Positions 34,517 through 43,728 of a DNA stretch of 64,000 nucleotides are shown here, piece by piece. The position numbers were made by a program, and so were the translations under genes. The DNA lies in assembly GCF_016124105.1 (NCBI RefSeq), contig NZ_JADGMQ010000002.1:1-64000 (forward strand). The letters run 5' to 3'. The notes below the pieces were generated by a model. That model saw only the letters and a list, made by a program, of their open reading frames with translations, had not been told where the DNA came from and did not search any database. Each line of letters opens with the position of its first letter. The first letter of the stretch is position 1. The stretch is from Aquamicrobium zhengzhouense (GTDB lineage: Bacteria; Pseudomonadota; Alphaproteobacteria; Rhizobiales; Rhizobiaceae).

Positions 34517-35428
34517 ATGAGAAAAGTTCGTAAGGCTGTATTCCCTGTGGCAGGGCTTGGAACCCGCTTCCTCCCCGCGACCAAGGCCACTCCAAAGGAG
34601 ATGCTCACAGTCGTCGATCGTCCGGTCATCCAGTATGTCGTTGATGAGGCCCGTGAGGCGGGCATTGAGCATTTCATTTTTGTCACCGGCCGCAACAAGG
34701 CGGTGATCGAAGACCATTTCGACGTGCAGTTCGAGCTTTATGATACGTTGGAGCAGCGCGGGAAGCTCGATCAGTTGGAGCGCCTGCGCTCGATGCAGCC
34801 AGCAGCGGGACAAACCAGCTTTACCCGCCAACAGGAGCCACTTGGCCTCGGCCATGCGGTGTGGTGCGCCCGTGATCTGGTCGGGGATGAGCCGTTCGCG
34901 CTGTTGCTGCCCGATATGATCATGCGCTCCGAGGAAAGCTGCACCAAGGGCATGGTTGAGCTGTTCCAGAAGACCGGCAACAACGTCATTGGTGTGCAGG
35001 AGTGCGCGCCGGACGAAACGCACAAATACGGCATCGTTGCCAAGGGCGCGTCCATTCACACCGGGTTTGAGATCACGGCGATGGTCGAGAAGCCGAAGCC
35101 GGGGACAGCTCCGTCCAATCTTTACATCAACGGCCGGTACATCCTGCAGCCGGAGATCTTCCGTATTCTGGAGAGCCAGGAGCGCGGTGCAGGTGGCGAG
35201 ATTCAGTTGACCGACGCGATGCTCAAGCTTGGAAAGGAGCAGACGCTATTTGGCTACCACTATCGCGGCGAGACCTATGACTGTGGATCGCCGGAAGGGT
35301 TCGTCGAGGCCAATATCGCCTTCGCCCTCCAGCGTGATGATCTGCGAGAGGTCGTGTTCAACACCATCGATCGTATCCGCGGAAAAAGCGACGCGCTGGC
35401 GGAGGTCGAGGAAAAAGCGGACGCCTGA
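34517..35428 (+). CDS. galU: UTP-glucose-1-phosphate uridylyltransferase
   Basis: This 303-residue protein begins [29 protein letters not shown], the GalU nucleotide-binding signature. It has [26 protein letters not shown] (uridine and Mg site), [20 protein letters not shown] and [17 protein letters not shown]. It makes UDP-glucose for exopolysaccharide, LPS and cyclic glucan. A TTG directly before the ATG is in frame, but the ATG at 34517 is preferred. Confidence 0.96.
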   Translation: MRKVRKAVFPVAGLGTRFLPATKATPKEMLTVVDRPVIQYVVDEAREAGIEHFIFVTGRNKAVIEDHFDVQFELYDTLEQRGKLDQLERLRSMQPAAGQTSFTRQQEPLGLGHAVWCARDLVGDEPFALLLPDMIMRSEESCTKGMVELFQKTGNNVIGVQECAPDETHKYGIVAKGASIHTGFEITAMVEKPKPGTAPSNLYINGRYILQPEIFRILESQERGAGGEIQLTDAMLKLGKEQTLFGYHYRGETYDCGSPEGFVEANIAFALQRDDLREVVFNTIDRIRGKSDALAEVEEKADA

Positions 35429-35473
35429 TTGTTCCAGAGCGCGCGGACGAACGGTTCGCGCGCTCTGCGTCGT

Positions 35474-36439
35474 TTACTGGTTTAGATCGTCTTCGATGTA
35501 GGCGCGGATGATCTCGTCGAAGCTCTCTTCGGCCTTGAAATCCAGCGCGCGAGCGCGCCGTGCTTCGAAACGCGTCGGCCAGTTCTGGACCATTGCCCAG
35601 ATCGTATCGTCGTGCTCTTCGCGGATCAGTTTCACCACGTCATTTCCGGCGACGCGAGCAAGCGCCTCGATCTGCTCGCCAACCGTAACTGCCGCTCCCG
35701 GCAAGGCGAGATTTCGGTGAGGGCCCACTGCGGCACCGTCTATGGCGGCTGCATGGATCAAGAAGCCGACGGCAGCACGCGGGCTTGCATGCGTGCAGAC
35801 AACCGAGCGCGGCACCGGAAGCACGGCTGGCAGACCGGAAAGCGGTTCGCGGATGATGTTTGAGAAGAAGCCCGAGGCCGCCTTGTTCGGCTTGCCTGGA
35901 CGGACCGTGATGCCGGGAAGACGAAGCCCTACGCCGTCCATGAAACCACGGCGGGTATAATCCTGCAGCAGGGCCTCACCCATCACCTTTTGCGCGCCGT
36001 ACGAGGAGAGCGGCGAAGTGTGAAAATCGTCCGGAATGACGTCCGGAAATGGTCCGCCATAGACCGCAATCGAAGAGGTGTAGACGACGCGCGGTGCGTG
36101 ACCTGCCGACCGGACAGCCTCGAAAAGGGACCTGGTGCCGTCGAGATTTACGCTGTAGCCGAGATCGAACTCGGCCTCTGCCTGGCCGGAAACAATGCCC
36201 GCGAGATGGAAAACGATGTCGGGGCGGCCTTCGATAAGGGAAGCCGCGCTTCCGGGAACCGACAGGTCGCTCGCGTGCGTCGCAATTGCGATGTCACCAG
36301 CATCTGGGGCATCGAATGGCACCACGTCGTGCAAGTCGATGGAAGTAATCGCGCGGCCTGCAATGGCGCGTTCTTTCAGTAAGCGTGCGGTTAGCTTGCG
36401 ACCGATCATGCCGGCCGCTCCAGTTACGAGGATCCGCAA
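35474..36439 (-). CDS. denD: NAD-dependent epimerase/dehydratase, D-erythronate dehydrogenase-like
   Basis: This 321-residue extended SDR has LRILVTGAAGMIGRKLTARLL (NAD site), FHLAGIVSG, YTSSIAVYGG (Ser) and SSYGAQKVMGEALL (catalytic YxxxK). The overall pattern fits DenD, which oxidises D-erythronate at C2. The frame is open to 36505, but TTG at 36439 with GAGG eight bases upstream follows the stop of the preceding small gene (36450) and gives the standard N-terminus. It is third in an operon with an SDR and a small membrane protein. Other den genes (DenI, aldolase, kinase) are not visible, so the substrate is provisional. Confidence 0.8.
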   Translation of the reverse strand: MRILVTGAAGMIGRKLTARLLKERAIAGRAITSIDLHDVVPFDAPDAGDIAIATHASDLSVPGSAASLIEGRPDIVFHLAGIVSGQAEAEFDLGYSVNLDGTRSLFEAVRSAGHAPRVVYTSSIAVYGGPFPDVIPDDFHTSPLSSYGAQKVMGEALLQDYTRRGFMDGVGLRLPGITVRPGKPNKAASGFFSNIIREPLSGLPAVLPVPRSVVCTHASPRAAVGFLIHAAAIDGAAVGPHRNLALPGAAVTVGEQIEALARVAGNDVVKLIREEHDDTIWAMVQNWPTRFEARRARALDFKAEESFDEIIRAYIEDDLNQ

Positions 36440-36449
36440 TTTAGTAGCC

Positions 36450-36647
36450 TCAATCACGGCGACTGCGTCCACGCAGCCAGAAAATGCCGAAGAACCCCAC
36501 GACAAACAGGAATGCTGCCGCTCCGCCGAGGTAGGGGGAAATATTTCCGAGCCACAAAACGATGCTAGGAAGAATGAAAGCTATGAAGCACAGGCTCGCC
36601 ATGACGAGCGCCGCTGAGATAGCGGTTTTCTTGGTTGAAGGATCCAT
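36450..36647 (-). CDS. Small two-helix membrane protein, hypothetical
   Basis: This 65-residue product has two hydrophobic segments (ISAALVMASLCFIAFILPSIVLWLG is the first; the second runs about 40-58) and a basic RGRSRRD tail, which by the positive-inside rule should be cytoplasmic. Its ATG overlaps the stop of the upstream SDR (TGATG), so translation is coupled, and it ends 10 bp before the DenD-like start. No family is recognised. Its place inside a dehydrogenase operon supports it as real. Confidence 0.65.
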   Translation of the reverse strand: MDPSTKKTAISAALVMASLCFIAFILPSIVLWLGNISPYLGGAAAFLFVVGFFGIFWLRGRSRRD

Positions 36648-37402
36648 CAGGCGCTCAGACCTCCATCAACCGGGATTGCGGTGCCGGTGGTGAACGCCGA
36701 TTCATCACTCGCCAGATATACGGCCAATGCTGCAATTTCCCACGCTTCGCCAACACGGCCCATAGGCTGGCGGGCTATGAACATTTCCATCGCCTTGTCC
36801 TTGCCTCCGACTTCGCGACCGAGTTCTTCAACCCGCTCCTCCCAGGAAGGAGAGCGCACAGTGCCAGGGCAGATGGCGTTGCAGCGGATACCGCGTCGGA
36901 CAAAGTCGATCGCGACTGCCTTGGTCAGGCCGATGACGGCAGCCTTTGAAGCGCCGTATGCGTAGCGATTGGCAATGCCCTTGATCGATGATGCACCGGA
37001 GGAAAGATTGATGATCGAGCCCGAGGTGCCATTCTGCTGCGATCGCGCCAGCATCCCGGGAAGGAATGCCTTGATGGTTCGGTGCATGCCCTTGACGTTA
37101 ATGTCGAACGAAAGGTCCCAGTCGCTGTCGGAGCATTCCAGTACTGAGCCGTGATGAACGTACCCGGCTACGTTCGCCAGGATGTCGATCTGGCCCAGTT
37201 CCGCCGCGAGGGCGTCGACAGCCGTGGTCGATGTCACATCAAGCGCCGAAATGTGCGGAGTGGCACTGCCGGCAAGCTTTGAAATGTCGACATCGGTCGC
37301 GTAGACGGTTGCGCCTTCCTTGACGAATGCTTCGACAATTGCGCGTCCAATACCCTGGCCGGCAGCAGTCACCACCGCGACTTTGCCGTTGAGTCTTCCT
37401 GT
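36647..37402 (-). CDS. SDR-family oxidoreductase (sugar-acid dehydrogenase-like)
   Basis: This 251-residue classical SDR has VAVVTAAGQGIGRAIVEAF (TGxxxGxG-like cofactor site), NVAGYV, IINLSSGAS (Ser), YAYGASKAAVIGLTKAVAI (YxxxK) and GTAIPVDGG at the end. Its sequence pattern is close to 2-keto-3-deoxy-L-fuconate dehydrogenase and DHRS6-type 3-hydroxybutyrate dehydrogenases. It is first in the coupled operon with the small membrane protein and DenD-like enzyme, which favours a sugar-acid substrate. ATG at 37402 follows GGGAGA. Confidence 0.85.
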   Translation of the reverse strand, partial: TGRLNGKVAVVTAAGQGIGRAIVEAFVKEGATVYATDVDISKLAGSATPHISALDVTSTTAVDALAAELGQIDILANVAGYVHHGSVLECSDSDWDLSFDINVKGMHRTIKAFLPGMLARSQQNGTSGSIINLSSGASSIKGIANRYAYGASKAAVIGLTKAVAIDFVRRGIRCNAICPGTVRSPSWEERVEELGREVGGKDKAMEMFIARQPMGRVGEAWEIAALAVYLASDESAFTTGTAIPVDGGLSA

Positions 37403-37468
37403 CATGTAGCTCTCCCTGTCGAGGCTCGCAGACCGGCGATGCATCCCTCTCAGGAAAAACAGCGTCGG

Positions 37469-38152
37469 TCAGGATCCTGCAGCCCGAATCTCCTCCAGGC
37501 GCTTCCTCTGTCGTCCCTCACTATCGAAGTTTTCGGGTTCTAGCCACACTTCGAGCGCGTTCCGCAAGCTTGGCCATTCTGTATCAATCATAGAAAACCA
37601 GGCCGTGTCCCGGCTCTTGCCTTTAACGACCATGTGGTTCCGGAAGGTCCCCTCGTAGATAAATCCAAAGCGCAGTGCGGCGCGTTTTGATGGCTCATTC
37701 TCGGCATTGCATTTCCACTCGAACCGCCGGTAGCCAAGATCGTCAAAGACATGACGAGCAAAGAGATAAAGCGCCTCGGTCGCAGCAGGTGCCCGCGCAA
37801 CCGGAGGGTTCCAGAGTATTGCGCCGATTTCGATGACCCCATGAGCGGGGTCGATGCGCATGAAAGACTGGCGTCCTGAGACGCTGCCGGATGCCTTGTC
37901 GATCACGGCATAGAACATGGGATCGTCAGAAATCGAGGCGTTTTCCAGCCATCCCTGAAACTCCTCGCGACTGTCAGGAGGATATTCCCCCAGCCAGCGG
38001 AACCTATCCTCGGCGTCGATAGTGTTTGAAGCGGCATAGAGCGGATCGCCGTGCGACGCTGGCACCAGCCTTTCAAGGCGCACATAACGCCCCTCCAAAG
38101 TGGAGACGGCGGGCCGCTGCCTCGGGGTCCAATCAGTAAGGTCTGTATACAT
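37469..38152 (-). CDS. GNAT-family N-acetyltransferase (RimJ/RimL-like)
   Basis: This 227-residue acetyltransferase_3-type protein has GRYVRLERLVPASHGDPLY at the start, the substrate region, IGAILWNPPVARAPAATEALYLFARHVFDDLGYRRFEWKC (acetyl-CoA motif A) and NEPSKRAALRFGFIYEGTFRNHMVVKG. Relatives acetylate N-terminal amines of ribosomal proteins or small molecules. ATG at 38152 is chosen because residues before it do not fit the family. It diverges from the aminotransferase. Confidence 0.88.
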   Translation of the reverse strand: MYTDLTDWTPRQRPAVSTLEGRYVRLERLVPASHGDPLYAASNTIDAEDRFRWLGEYPPDSREEFQGWLENASISDDPMFYAVIDKASGSVSGRQSFMRIDPAHGVIEIGAILWNPPVARAPAATEALYLFARHVFDDLGYRRFEWKCNAENEPSKRAALRFGFIYEGTFRNHMVVKGKSRDTAWFSMIDTEWPSLRNALEVWLEPENFDSEGRQRKRLEEIRAAGS

Positions 38153-38235
38153 TCTGAGGGCTCGGCGATTGACAAACGGCGGACAAGGATCACAAAGGCG
38201 CATTACGCAGCGTAGAACCAGGGAGGATGGCCTGT

Positions 38236-39405
38236 ATGCTCCAAACGATAGAGTCTTTTGACCGGATTGGCGAAGAGAACGCCTTTGCAGTGCTCGCTCG
38301 GGCGACGGCACTTGCGCAGGAGGGCCGGGACATCATCAATCTCGGCATCGGCCAGCCAGACTTCCGCACTCCAGAGCATATTGTTGAGGCCGCAATCAAA
38401 GCGCTGAAGGACGGTCACCACGGTTACACGCCGGCGACGGGACTTCTTGCCGCGCGTGAGGCGGTTGTCCGTCGCACGATCACGACCACCGGCATCGAAG
38501 TCTCGCCGGAAAACGTCATGATCCTGCCGGGCGGCAAGCCGACCATGTTTGCGGCGATCATGATGTTTGGTCAGCCAGGCACCGAAATACTTTATCCGGA
38601 CCCAGGCTTCCCGATCTATCGCTCGATGATCGAGTTCACGGGTGCCAAGCCGATCCCGGTTCCCATGCGCGAAGAAAATGGCTTTGCCTTCTCCGCTGAA
38701 GAGACGCTGTCGCTGATCACGCCGCAGACGCGTCTGCTGATTCTCAACTCGCCAGCTAACCCGACTGGTGGCGTGACGCCGCGCGCTGAGATCGAGAAGC
38801 TCGTGAAGGGCCTCGAAGCTCACCCGCATGTGGCGATCATGTCGGACGAGATCTACGATGTCATGACGTATGATGGGGAACAGCACGTCTCGTTGTTGCA
38901 GTTCCCGGAAATTCGCGACCGCCTTATCGTTCTCAATGGCTGGTCCAAGACCTGGGCGATGACCGGCTGGCGCATGGGCTGGTCGATCTGGCCGGATCAA
39001 CTCTACGACAAGGTTCGCAAGCTTGCGGTCAACTGCTGGTCATGCGTGAACGCACCGGCGCAGTTTGCTGGTATCGCCGCGATTGATGGCCCGCAGGATG
39101 AAGTCGAGAAGATGATGCGGGCATTCGACAATCGCCGGAAGATTGTCGTGGAAGGACTGAACAGTCTGCCCGGCATATCGTGCATCACGCCGAAGGGTGC
39201 ATTCTATGCGTTCCCGAACATCTCGAAGACCGGATGGCATGCGAAGAAGCTCGCAAATGCGCTTCTCGATGAAGCTGGTGTTGCGCTGATCGGCGGGCCT
39301 GACTTCGGGGTGCTCGGTGAAGGATATATCCGCCTGTCCTACGCCAATTCTGAAGAGAACATCTTGCGGGCAATCGAGCGCATCGGTGCGTTCTTGCAGA
39401 AGTAA
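38236..39405 (+). CDS. PLP-dependent class I/II aminotransferase (AspC-like)
   Basis: This 389-residue fold-type I aminotransferase has INLGIGQPDF, HHGYTPATGLLAAREAV, NSPANPTGGV (PLP ring stacking Asn), SDEIYDVMTYDG (Asp/Tyr) and NGWSKTWAMTGWRMGW with the Schiff-base lysine. An earlier ATG at 38227 abuts AGGGAGG. The ATG at 38236 gives nine-base spacing and is preferred. Substrate not defined: aspartate, aromatic or branched amino acids are all possible. Confidence 0.9.
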   Translation: MLQTIESFDRIGEENAFAVLARATALAQEGRDIINLGIGQPDFRTPEHIVEAAIKALKDGHHGYTPATGLLAAREAVVRRTITTTGIEVSPENVMILPGGKPTMFAAIMMFGQPGTEILYPDPGFPIYRSMIEFTGAKPIPVPMREENGFAFSAEETLSLITPQTRLLILNSPANPTGGVTPRAEIEKLVKGLEAHPHVAIMSDEIYDVMTYDGEQHVSLLQFPEIRDRLIVLNGWSKTWAMTGWRMGWSIWPDQLYDKVRKLAVNCWSCVNAPAQFAGIAAIDGPQDEVEKMMRAFDNRRKIVVEGLNSLPGISCITPKGAFYAFPNISKTGWHAKKLANALLDEAGVALIGGPDFGVLGEGYIRLSYANSEENILRAIERIGAFLQK

Positions 39406-39412
39406 GTGAAGC

Positions 39413-39448
39413 TGCATCTCCCCGGCCTGTCCGGGGAGATGCATTTAG
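39413..39448. terminator. Strong hairpin terminator between convergent genes
   Basis: A 13-bp perfect stem TGCATCTCCCCGG/CCGGGGAGATGCA (39413-39425, 39431-39443) with five-base loop CCTGT, followed by TTTA. It starts eight bases after the aminotransferase stop and precedes the end of the opposing SDR. The poly-U is short. Confidence 0.75.
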
Positions 39449-39455
39449 GCCCCTG

Positions 39456-40214
39456 TTAGCCGCGTCCGACGAAGGGCATCTTCGTCGCCATTACGTTCAT
39501 GAACAGCACGTTGGCCTCGAACGGCAAGCTTGCCATGTGCAGGACAGCATCAGCTACATGTTTGACGTCCATCACGGCTTCTGCGCGCATGGAGCCGTCC
39601 GCCTGCGGCACGCCAGTAGCCATCGGTGCGGCAAGATCCGTCAGTGCGTTACCAATATCAATCTGACCGCACGCGATATCGAAGGGACGGCCGTCGAGAG
39701 CGAGTGTCTTGGTCAGGCCGGTGATTGCATGCTTGGTCGCCGTGTACGGCACGGTGCCGGGGCGGGGTGCATAGGCTGAAATCGAGCCATTGTTGATGAT
39801 GCGGCCCCCCTGAGGTTTCTGATGGCGCATCATGCGAAACGCCCCACGAGCGCACAGGAACGAGCCGGTGACGTTGACGTTGACGACGTCGTTCCAGACC
39901 TCTACCGGGATTTCGTCGATCGTCGCGCCTTTCGCGCCCATGCCGGCATTGTTGAACAGCAGGTCAAGACGCCCGAACTCCTGTTCTATTCGTGCAAAGA
40001 GCGCGTCAACCTGGTCTGCCTTGGTGACATCGCAAGCCACGGCGACGGCCTTGCCTCCACCTGCGGCCGTGGCTTCGTTCGCAGCTTCCTCCAGCTTGTC
40101 GAGGCGGCGGCCGGTGAAGACGGTGTTCCAGCCTGCGGCAACGAGAGTCTTGGCCACGGCCTTGCCGATGCCGGAACCAGCTCCTGTGACGAGGGCGACT
40201 TTACCTTCAGACAT
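39456..40214 (-). CDS. SDR-family oxidoreductase
   Basis: This 252-residue classical SDR has [71 protein letters not shown] (Ser, Tyr, Lys) and [14 protein letters not shown] at the C-terminus. The enzyme class is clear but its substrate is not. ATG at 40214 follows GGGAGA. It is separated by a terminator from the DUF533 gene upstream on the same strand. Confidence 0.88.
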   Translation of the reverse strand: MSEGKVALVTGAGSGIGKAVAKTLVAAGWNTVFTGRRLDKLEEAANEATAAGGGKAVAVACDVTKADQVDALFARIEQEFGRLDLLFNNAGMGAKGATIDEIPVEVWNDVVNVNVTGSFLCARGAFRMMRHQKPQGGRIINNGSISAYAPRPGTVPYTATKHAITGLTKTLALDGRPFDIACGQIDIGNALTDLAAPMATGVPQADGSMRAEAVMDVKHVADAVLHMASLPFEANVLFMNVMATKMPFVGRG

Positions 40215-40284
40215 GTATGCATTCTCCCAGTCTCTATAGACTGTGCTTTGCAGATGACGAAGGGGAAGACAAGCGGATTGCCGC

Positions 40285-40313
40285 AAAGAAAGGGCGGTCG
40301 TAGGGACCGCCCT
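40285..40313 (-). terminator. Rho-independent terminator of the DUF533 gene
   Basis: Stem AGGGCGGTC/GACCGCCCT (40291-40299, 40305-40313) with loop CCTAC on the minus strand and tail TTCTTTGC, 105 bp after the DUF533 stop. Confidence 0.8.
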
Positions 40314-40417
40314 AGTTCGATTGCGCTTGGGAGGAGGAGAGCGAAATCGTCTGTGTTTCAGGTTGAACCCGAACAGTTAACCAAGTCTTAACAGCCGAAA
40401 AATATCTGCGGAAGCAG

Positions 40418-41137
40418 CTACCAAACGGAAGGTGTCGCTTCTGTTTTGGCGCTGGAGACGGTAGCCTCGATGTGATCCACCAATGTATCGGGAAGGGCCA
40501 GACGACCTGCGAGCATGTCGAGATACCCACGCTCCGCTCGCGTCTCTGGTTCAATGGCAATCCGCGACGCGGTGTAGAGCTCGACTTTTTGAGCGTCGGT
40601 CTTCGCTGCGGAGACGATCGAATCGAGATCCAGAGGTTTCTCAAGTTCGGAAAGCAGAAATGCCTCAGCCTCATCACCAATGCCCGACAGGTGAAGCCGG
40701 TCTGCGATGCGCGAGCGCTCCTCAGCGTCGATATGGCCATCCGCGCGGGCGGCAGCGATCATTGCGCGTATGATAGTCAGCGCAAATTCGTTCTCGCCCT
40801 GCGGAGCCTGAGCCGGGTTAAACGGAGTGTCAGCCGGGGGCGGGAGAAGTTCAGGCTCCGACGCCGTTTCCTGGCCCGGCTTCTGACCGTTTGAATAATT
40901 CTGGTATGCCTTGTAGGCGAGACCGGCGACCGCCGCGAGGCCACCGATCTTCAGCGCGGAGCCTGACATGCTTCGACCTGCCTTCGTCCCCATCAGAACG
41001 GCAGCCAGCGCGCCAGTTGCAAGAGGATTGTCCTTGGCCAACTGAGCGGCCTTGCCAGCATTGTCGCGCAGGGTTCCACCGGTGCCAGGCACGTTAGAGC
41101 CGAGCAAATCGTCCAGCAGCCTTTTAGGGTCGAGCAT
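40418..41137 (-). CDS. DUF533 / TerB-like family protein
   Basis: This 239-residue protein begins MLDPKRLLDDLLG. It has a glycine/alanine-rich stretch with a possible membrane-associating segment (SALKIGGLAAVAGLAYKAYQNY, about 60-82), a proline-rich linker and a helical TerB-like domain (ALTIIRAMIAAARADGHIDAEERSRIADRL, about 118-230). DUF533 proteins such as YebE are envelope or stress related with no defined activity. The TerB-like part resembles tellurite-resistance protein folds but does not by itself indicate tellurite resistance. Confidence 0.85.
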   Translation of the reverse strand: MLDPKRLLDDLLGSNVPGTGGTLRDNAGKAAQLAKDNPLATGALAAVLMGTKAGRSMSGSALKIGGLAAVAGLAYKAYQNYSNGQKPGQETASEPELLPPPADTPFNPAQAPQGENEFALTIIRAMIAAARADGHIDAEERSRIADRLHLSGIGDEAEAFLLSELEKPLDLDSIVSAAKTDAQKVELYTASRIAIEPETRAERGYLDMLAGRLALPDTLVDHIEATVSSAKTEATPSVW

Positions 41138-41252
41138 TCTTGCCTCCTTGTTGCGGCATTTCGTGCGGCCGCTCCAAGCAGCGACCTGCCAAAAGGTAGG
41201 CAGCGCGATGTGGCATTACAATGATGCCGTTTCGAAGGAGTTCGCTTTGGAC

Positions 41253-42173
41253 TTAGTTGCCGATATGCGGGCCCTTGCCGCGCTTGGCTGCCAGCATCAC
41301 CTGCTTGTGGCGTTCCGCATATCTCGCGCGGTCTTCCTCGGTGCGGGTGTGGTAGCAATGATGGCAGGAAACGCCTTCCTGATAGAGAGGGGACTCGCGG
41401 TCCTCTGGCATCAGGGGGTGGCGGCAGGCGCGGCATAGCTCGGCGTCGCCTTCCTCAAGACCGTGCTTGACCGAGACGCGCTCGTCAAAGACGAAGCATT
41501 CGCCTTCCCACAGGCTCTCTTCGGGCTTGACCTCTTCAAGATATTTAAGGATGCCGCCCTTGAGGTGATAGACGTCGTCGATGCCGATCGAACGCATATA
41601 GGCGGTGGCCTTTTCGCAGCGAATGCCACCGGTGCAGAACATTGCCACCTTACGGCCCTTCAGCTCGTTGTGACGCGCCTGCGCCCAGCGCGGAAATTCG
41701 GTGAAACTGGTCGTTTCAGGGTCGATCGCCCCCTTGAAAGTCCCGATCGCGGTTTCATAGGCGTTGCGGGTGTCGATGATGATCGTATCTGGATCAGAAA
41801 CCAGCTGGTTCCACTCCGCTGGCTCGACATAGGTGCCAGCGTCTCCGATGGGATCGATGGTGTCGACGCCCATCGTAACAATCTCACGCTTCAGCCGCAC
41901 CTTCATACGGTGGAAGGGCATTTCGCCTGCGTGCGAATATTTAAGCTCCAGACCATCCAGTTCCTTGATCGTACCAAGGAAGTCGATGAGTTCCGCAATC
42001 GCTTCATAGCTTCCGGCAACGGTGCCATTGATGCCTTCATGTGCAAGAAGCAGCGTGCCTTTGATGCCTCGCGCCTCGCAAAATTCGGTCAAAGGAGCCT
42101 GAAGCTCCTTCCACTGCGGGAGCGAAGTGAAACGATAAAGCGCAGCGACGCGAAAAGAGCCGTTATTTTCCAT
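41253..42173 (-). CDS. trhO: tRNA uridine(34) hydroxylase, rhodanese-like
   Basis: This 306-residue protein has an N-terminal acylphosphatase-like region ([11 protein letters not shown] ... [16 protein letters not shown]), a rhodanese domain with catalytic Cys in [16 protein letters not shown] (about residue 185), and a C-terminal four-cysteine cluster (CRACRHPL ... CHHCYH), probably zinc-binding. TrhO (YceA) hydroxylates U34 of certain tRNAs using oxygen. ATG at 42173 is chosen over the longer frame. Confidence 0.92.
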   Translation of the reverse strand: MENNGSFRVAALYRFTSLPQWKELQAPLTEFCEARGIKGTLLLAHEGINGTVAGSYEAIAELIDFLGTIKELDGLELKYSHAGEMPFHRMKVRLKREIVTMGVDTIDPIGDAGTYVEPAEWNQLVSDPDTIIIDTRNAYETAIGTFKGAIDPETTSFTEFPRWAQARHNELKGRKVAMFCTGGIRCEKATAYMRSIGIDDVYHLKGGILKYLEEVKPEESLWEGECFVFDERVSVKHGLEEGDAELCRACRHPLMPEDRESPLYQEGVSCHHCYHTRTEEDRARYAERHKQVMLAAKRGKGPHIGN

Positions 42174-42284
42174 GCAGGGCGCTCTAATCCTCTGATCGCC
42201 ACTATTCAAGACGTTTCGGTGACGCACTTATCCAACTGCACTCAAGCCGGACGAGACTGGGCCTCCAATCACGGAGGCAGGATC

Positions 42285-42995
42285 ATGATGCAAGATGAGG
42301 CGATGAGGCAGGCGATTGCCGAGGTGGCGCGGACGCTGAAGGTGCCGCCGGCAGCTTTTGCCGCGGTTGTAAAAGTCGAGTGCGGCGGTCGTGCTCACGC
42401 GCTAGTACGCGGCAGGAAAGAGCCGATGATACGATTCGAAGGGCATTATTTCGATCGCCGCTTGTCCGGCGTGAAGCGGGAACGGGCGCGCAGCGAAGGG
42501 CTTTCTTCCCCGCAGGTTGGTGGGGTGCCGAACCCCGCGTCCCAGACTGCACGCTGGAACCTGCTGGCGCGCGCCGCCCAGATAGATCGCAAGGCCGCAT
42601 ATGAAGCGACCTCCTGGGGCGTTGGGCAGGTGATGGGCGCGCATTGGGCATGGCTCGGATACGGCTCCGTAGACTCCTTTGTCGACGAGGCTCGAAACGG
42701 GCTTTCTGGCCAATTGCGAGTAATGGCGAAATACATATCCCAGGCCGGATTGGCGCCCGCGCTACAGAAACAGGAGTGGGCGGACTTTGCCCGCGGCTAT
42801 AACGGTCCGGGCTATCGTCGCAATCGCTACGATGCCAGGCTTGCGGCAGCTTACGAAAAATATGCGGATACCGACTTCGACTTTCAGGTTCCAACCGTAC
42901 CGGAGTTGGTAAGGCAGCAGTTGCCTGGAACAACCACTTCGATGTTCAACATCCCGATCAGGTTTTTCGCCGCATTGTTTTCGCGGCGTCGCTAA
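42285..42995 (+). CDS. N-acetylmuramidase-domain protein (endolysin-like)
   Basis: This 236-residue protein matches the N-acetylmuramidase (DUF3380) domain: AFAAVVKVECGG, EPMIRFEGHYFDRRL, PNPASQTARWNLLARA, AYEATSWGVGQVMGAHW and WADFARGYNGPGYRRNRYDARLAAAYEKY. The Glu in KVECGG is the probable catalytic acid. No signal peptide is seen, so export would need a holin or other route. Such domains are common in phage lysins, but no phage genes are adjacent. The frame is open far upstream, while ATG at 42285 has GGAGG seven bases before it. Confidence 0.82.
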   Translation: MMQDEAMRQAIAEVARTLKVPPAAFAAVVKVECGGRAHALVRGRKEPMIRFEGHYFDRRLSGVKRERARSEGLSSPQVGGVPNPASQTARWNLLARAAQIDRKAAYEATSWGVGQVMGAHWAWLGYGSVDSFVDEARNGLSGQLRVMAKYISQAGLAPALQKQEWADFARGYNGPGYRRNRYDARLAAAYEKYADTDFDFQVPTVPELVRQQLPGTTTSMFNIPIRFFAALFSRRR

Positions 42996-43079
42996 GTTGA
43001 TGAGCGGATAATGGACAGTGGGGGCTGACCTCTGGTAGAGCCCTCGCTAATCGATTGAAAATGATCTGGAGCAGGACGC

Positions 43080-43727
43080 ATGCCAACCGGTGCACAGAAG
43101 ACCGAGCCGCTTCTAAAAGTAATGGAGGGCCAGCCGGTCATTCCGGTCCTGAAAATCGACCGAGCGGAAGATGCTGTCCCTCTGGCTAGGGCGCTTGCCA
43201 AGGGCGGTCTTCCGGCCATTGAAATCACCATGCGCACGCCCGCTGCGCTGGATGCAATTCGGCTGGCGGCCGCGGAAGTGCCGGAAGCTATTGTCGGCGC
43301 TGGGACCATTCTCGACGCAGAACATTTTGCGCAGGCAGCTGAAGCCGGTTCCAAATTCATTGTCAGCCCCGGGCTGACGCCGCAGCTGATTGAGGCTGCA
43401 GCTGCCAGCGATGTGCCGCTTCTTCCAGGTGCGATTACGCCGAGCGAAGTCATGGCGGCGCGCCAGGCTGGCTACTCGCTGCTCAAATTCTTCCCGGCTG
43501 AACAGGCAGGCGGCGCGGATTTCCTGAAAGCTCTATCTTCTCCTCTGGCAGGTATCCGCTTCTGCCCCACCGGCGGTGTCAGCGCGAAGAATGCACCCGA
43601 TTATCTGGCGCTGCCCAACGTCGTCTGTGTCGGCGGGTCATGGATTGCTCCCGACGCGCTGGTCAAGGCCGGCAAATGGGATGAGATCGAAGCCCTTGCA
43701 CGCGAAGCTGCAGCGCTGAAGCGCTAA
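43080..43727 (+). CDS. eda: 2-dehydro-3-deoxy-phosphogluconate / 4-hydroxy-2-oxoglutarate aldolase
   Basis: This 215-residue class I aldolase has LPAIEITMRTP (catalytic Glu), IVGAGTILDAEH, PGLTPQLIEAAA, LLKFFPAEQAGG (Schiff-base Lys), RFCPTGGVSAKN and VVCVGGSWIAP. It splits KDPG to pyruvate and glyceraldehyde-3-phosphate in the Entner-Doudoroff route. It stands alone here, without edd or zwf, and abuts the 3' end of cueR. Confidence 0.94.
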   Translation: MPTGAQKTEPLLKVMEGQPVIPVLKIDRAEDAVPLARALAKGGLPAIEITMRTPAALDAIRLAAAEVPEAIVGAGTILDAEHFAQAAEAGSKFIVSPGLTPQLIEAAAASDVPLLPGAITPSEVMAARQAGYSLLKFFPAEQAGGADFLKALSSPLAGIRFCPTGGVSAKNAPDYLALPNVVCVGGSWIAPDALVKAGKWDEIEALAREAAALKR

Positions 43728-43728
43728 G

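Noticed and set aside
40418..41137. Tellurite resistance gene
   Set aside because: The TerB-like domain alone is found in many DUF533 proteins; no ter operon is present.
42285..42995. Muramidase-like gene as a prophage lysis module
   Set aside because: Neighbours are TrhO and KDPG aldolase, with no holin, spanin or other phage gene.
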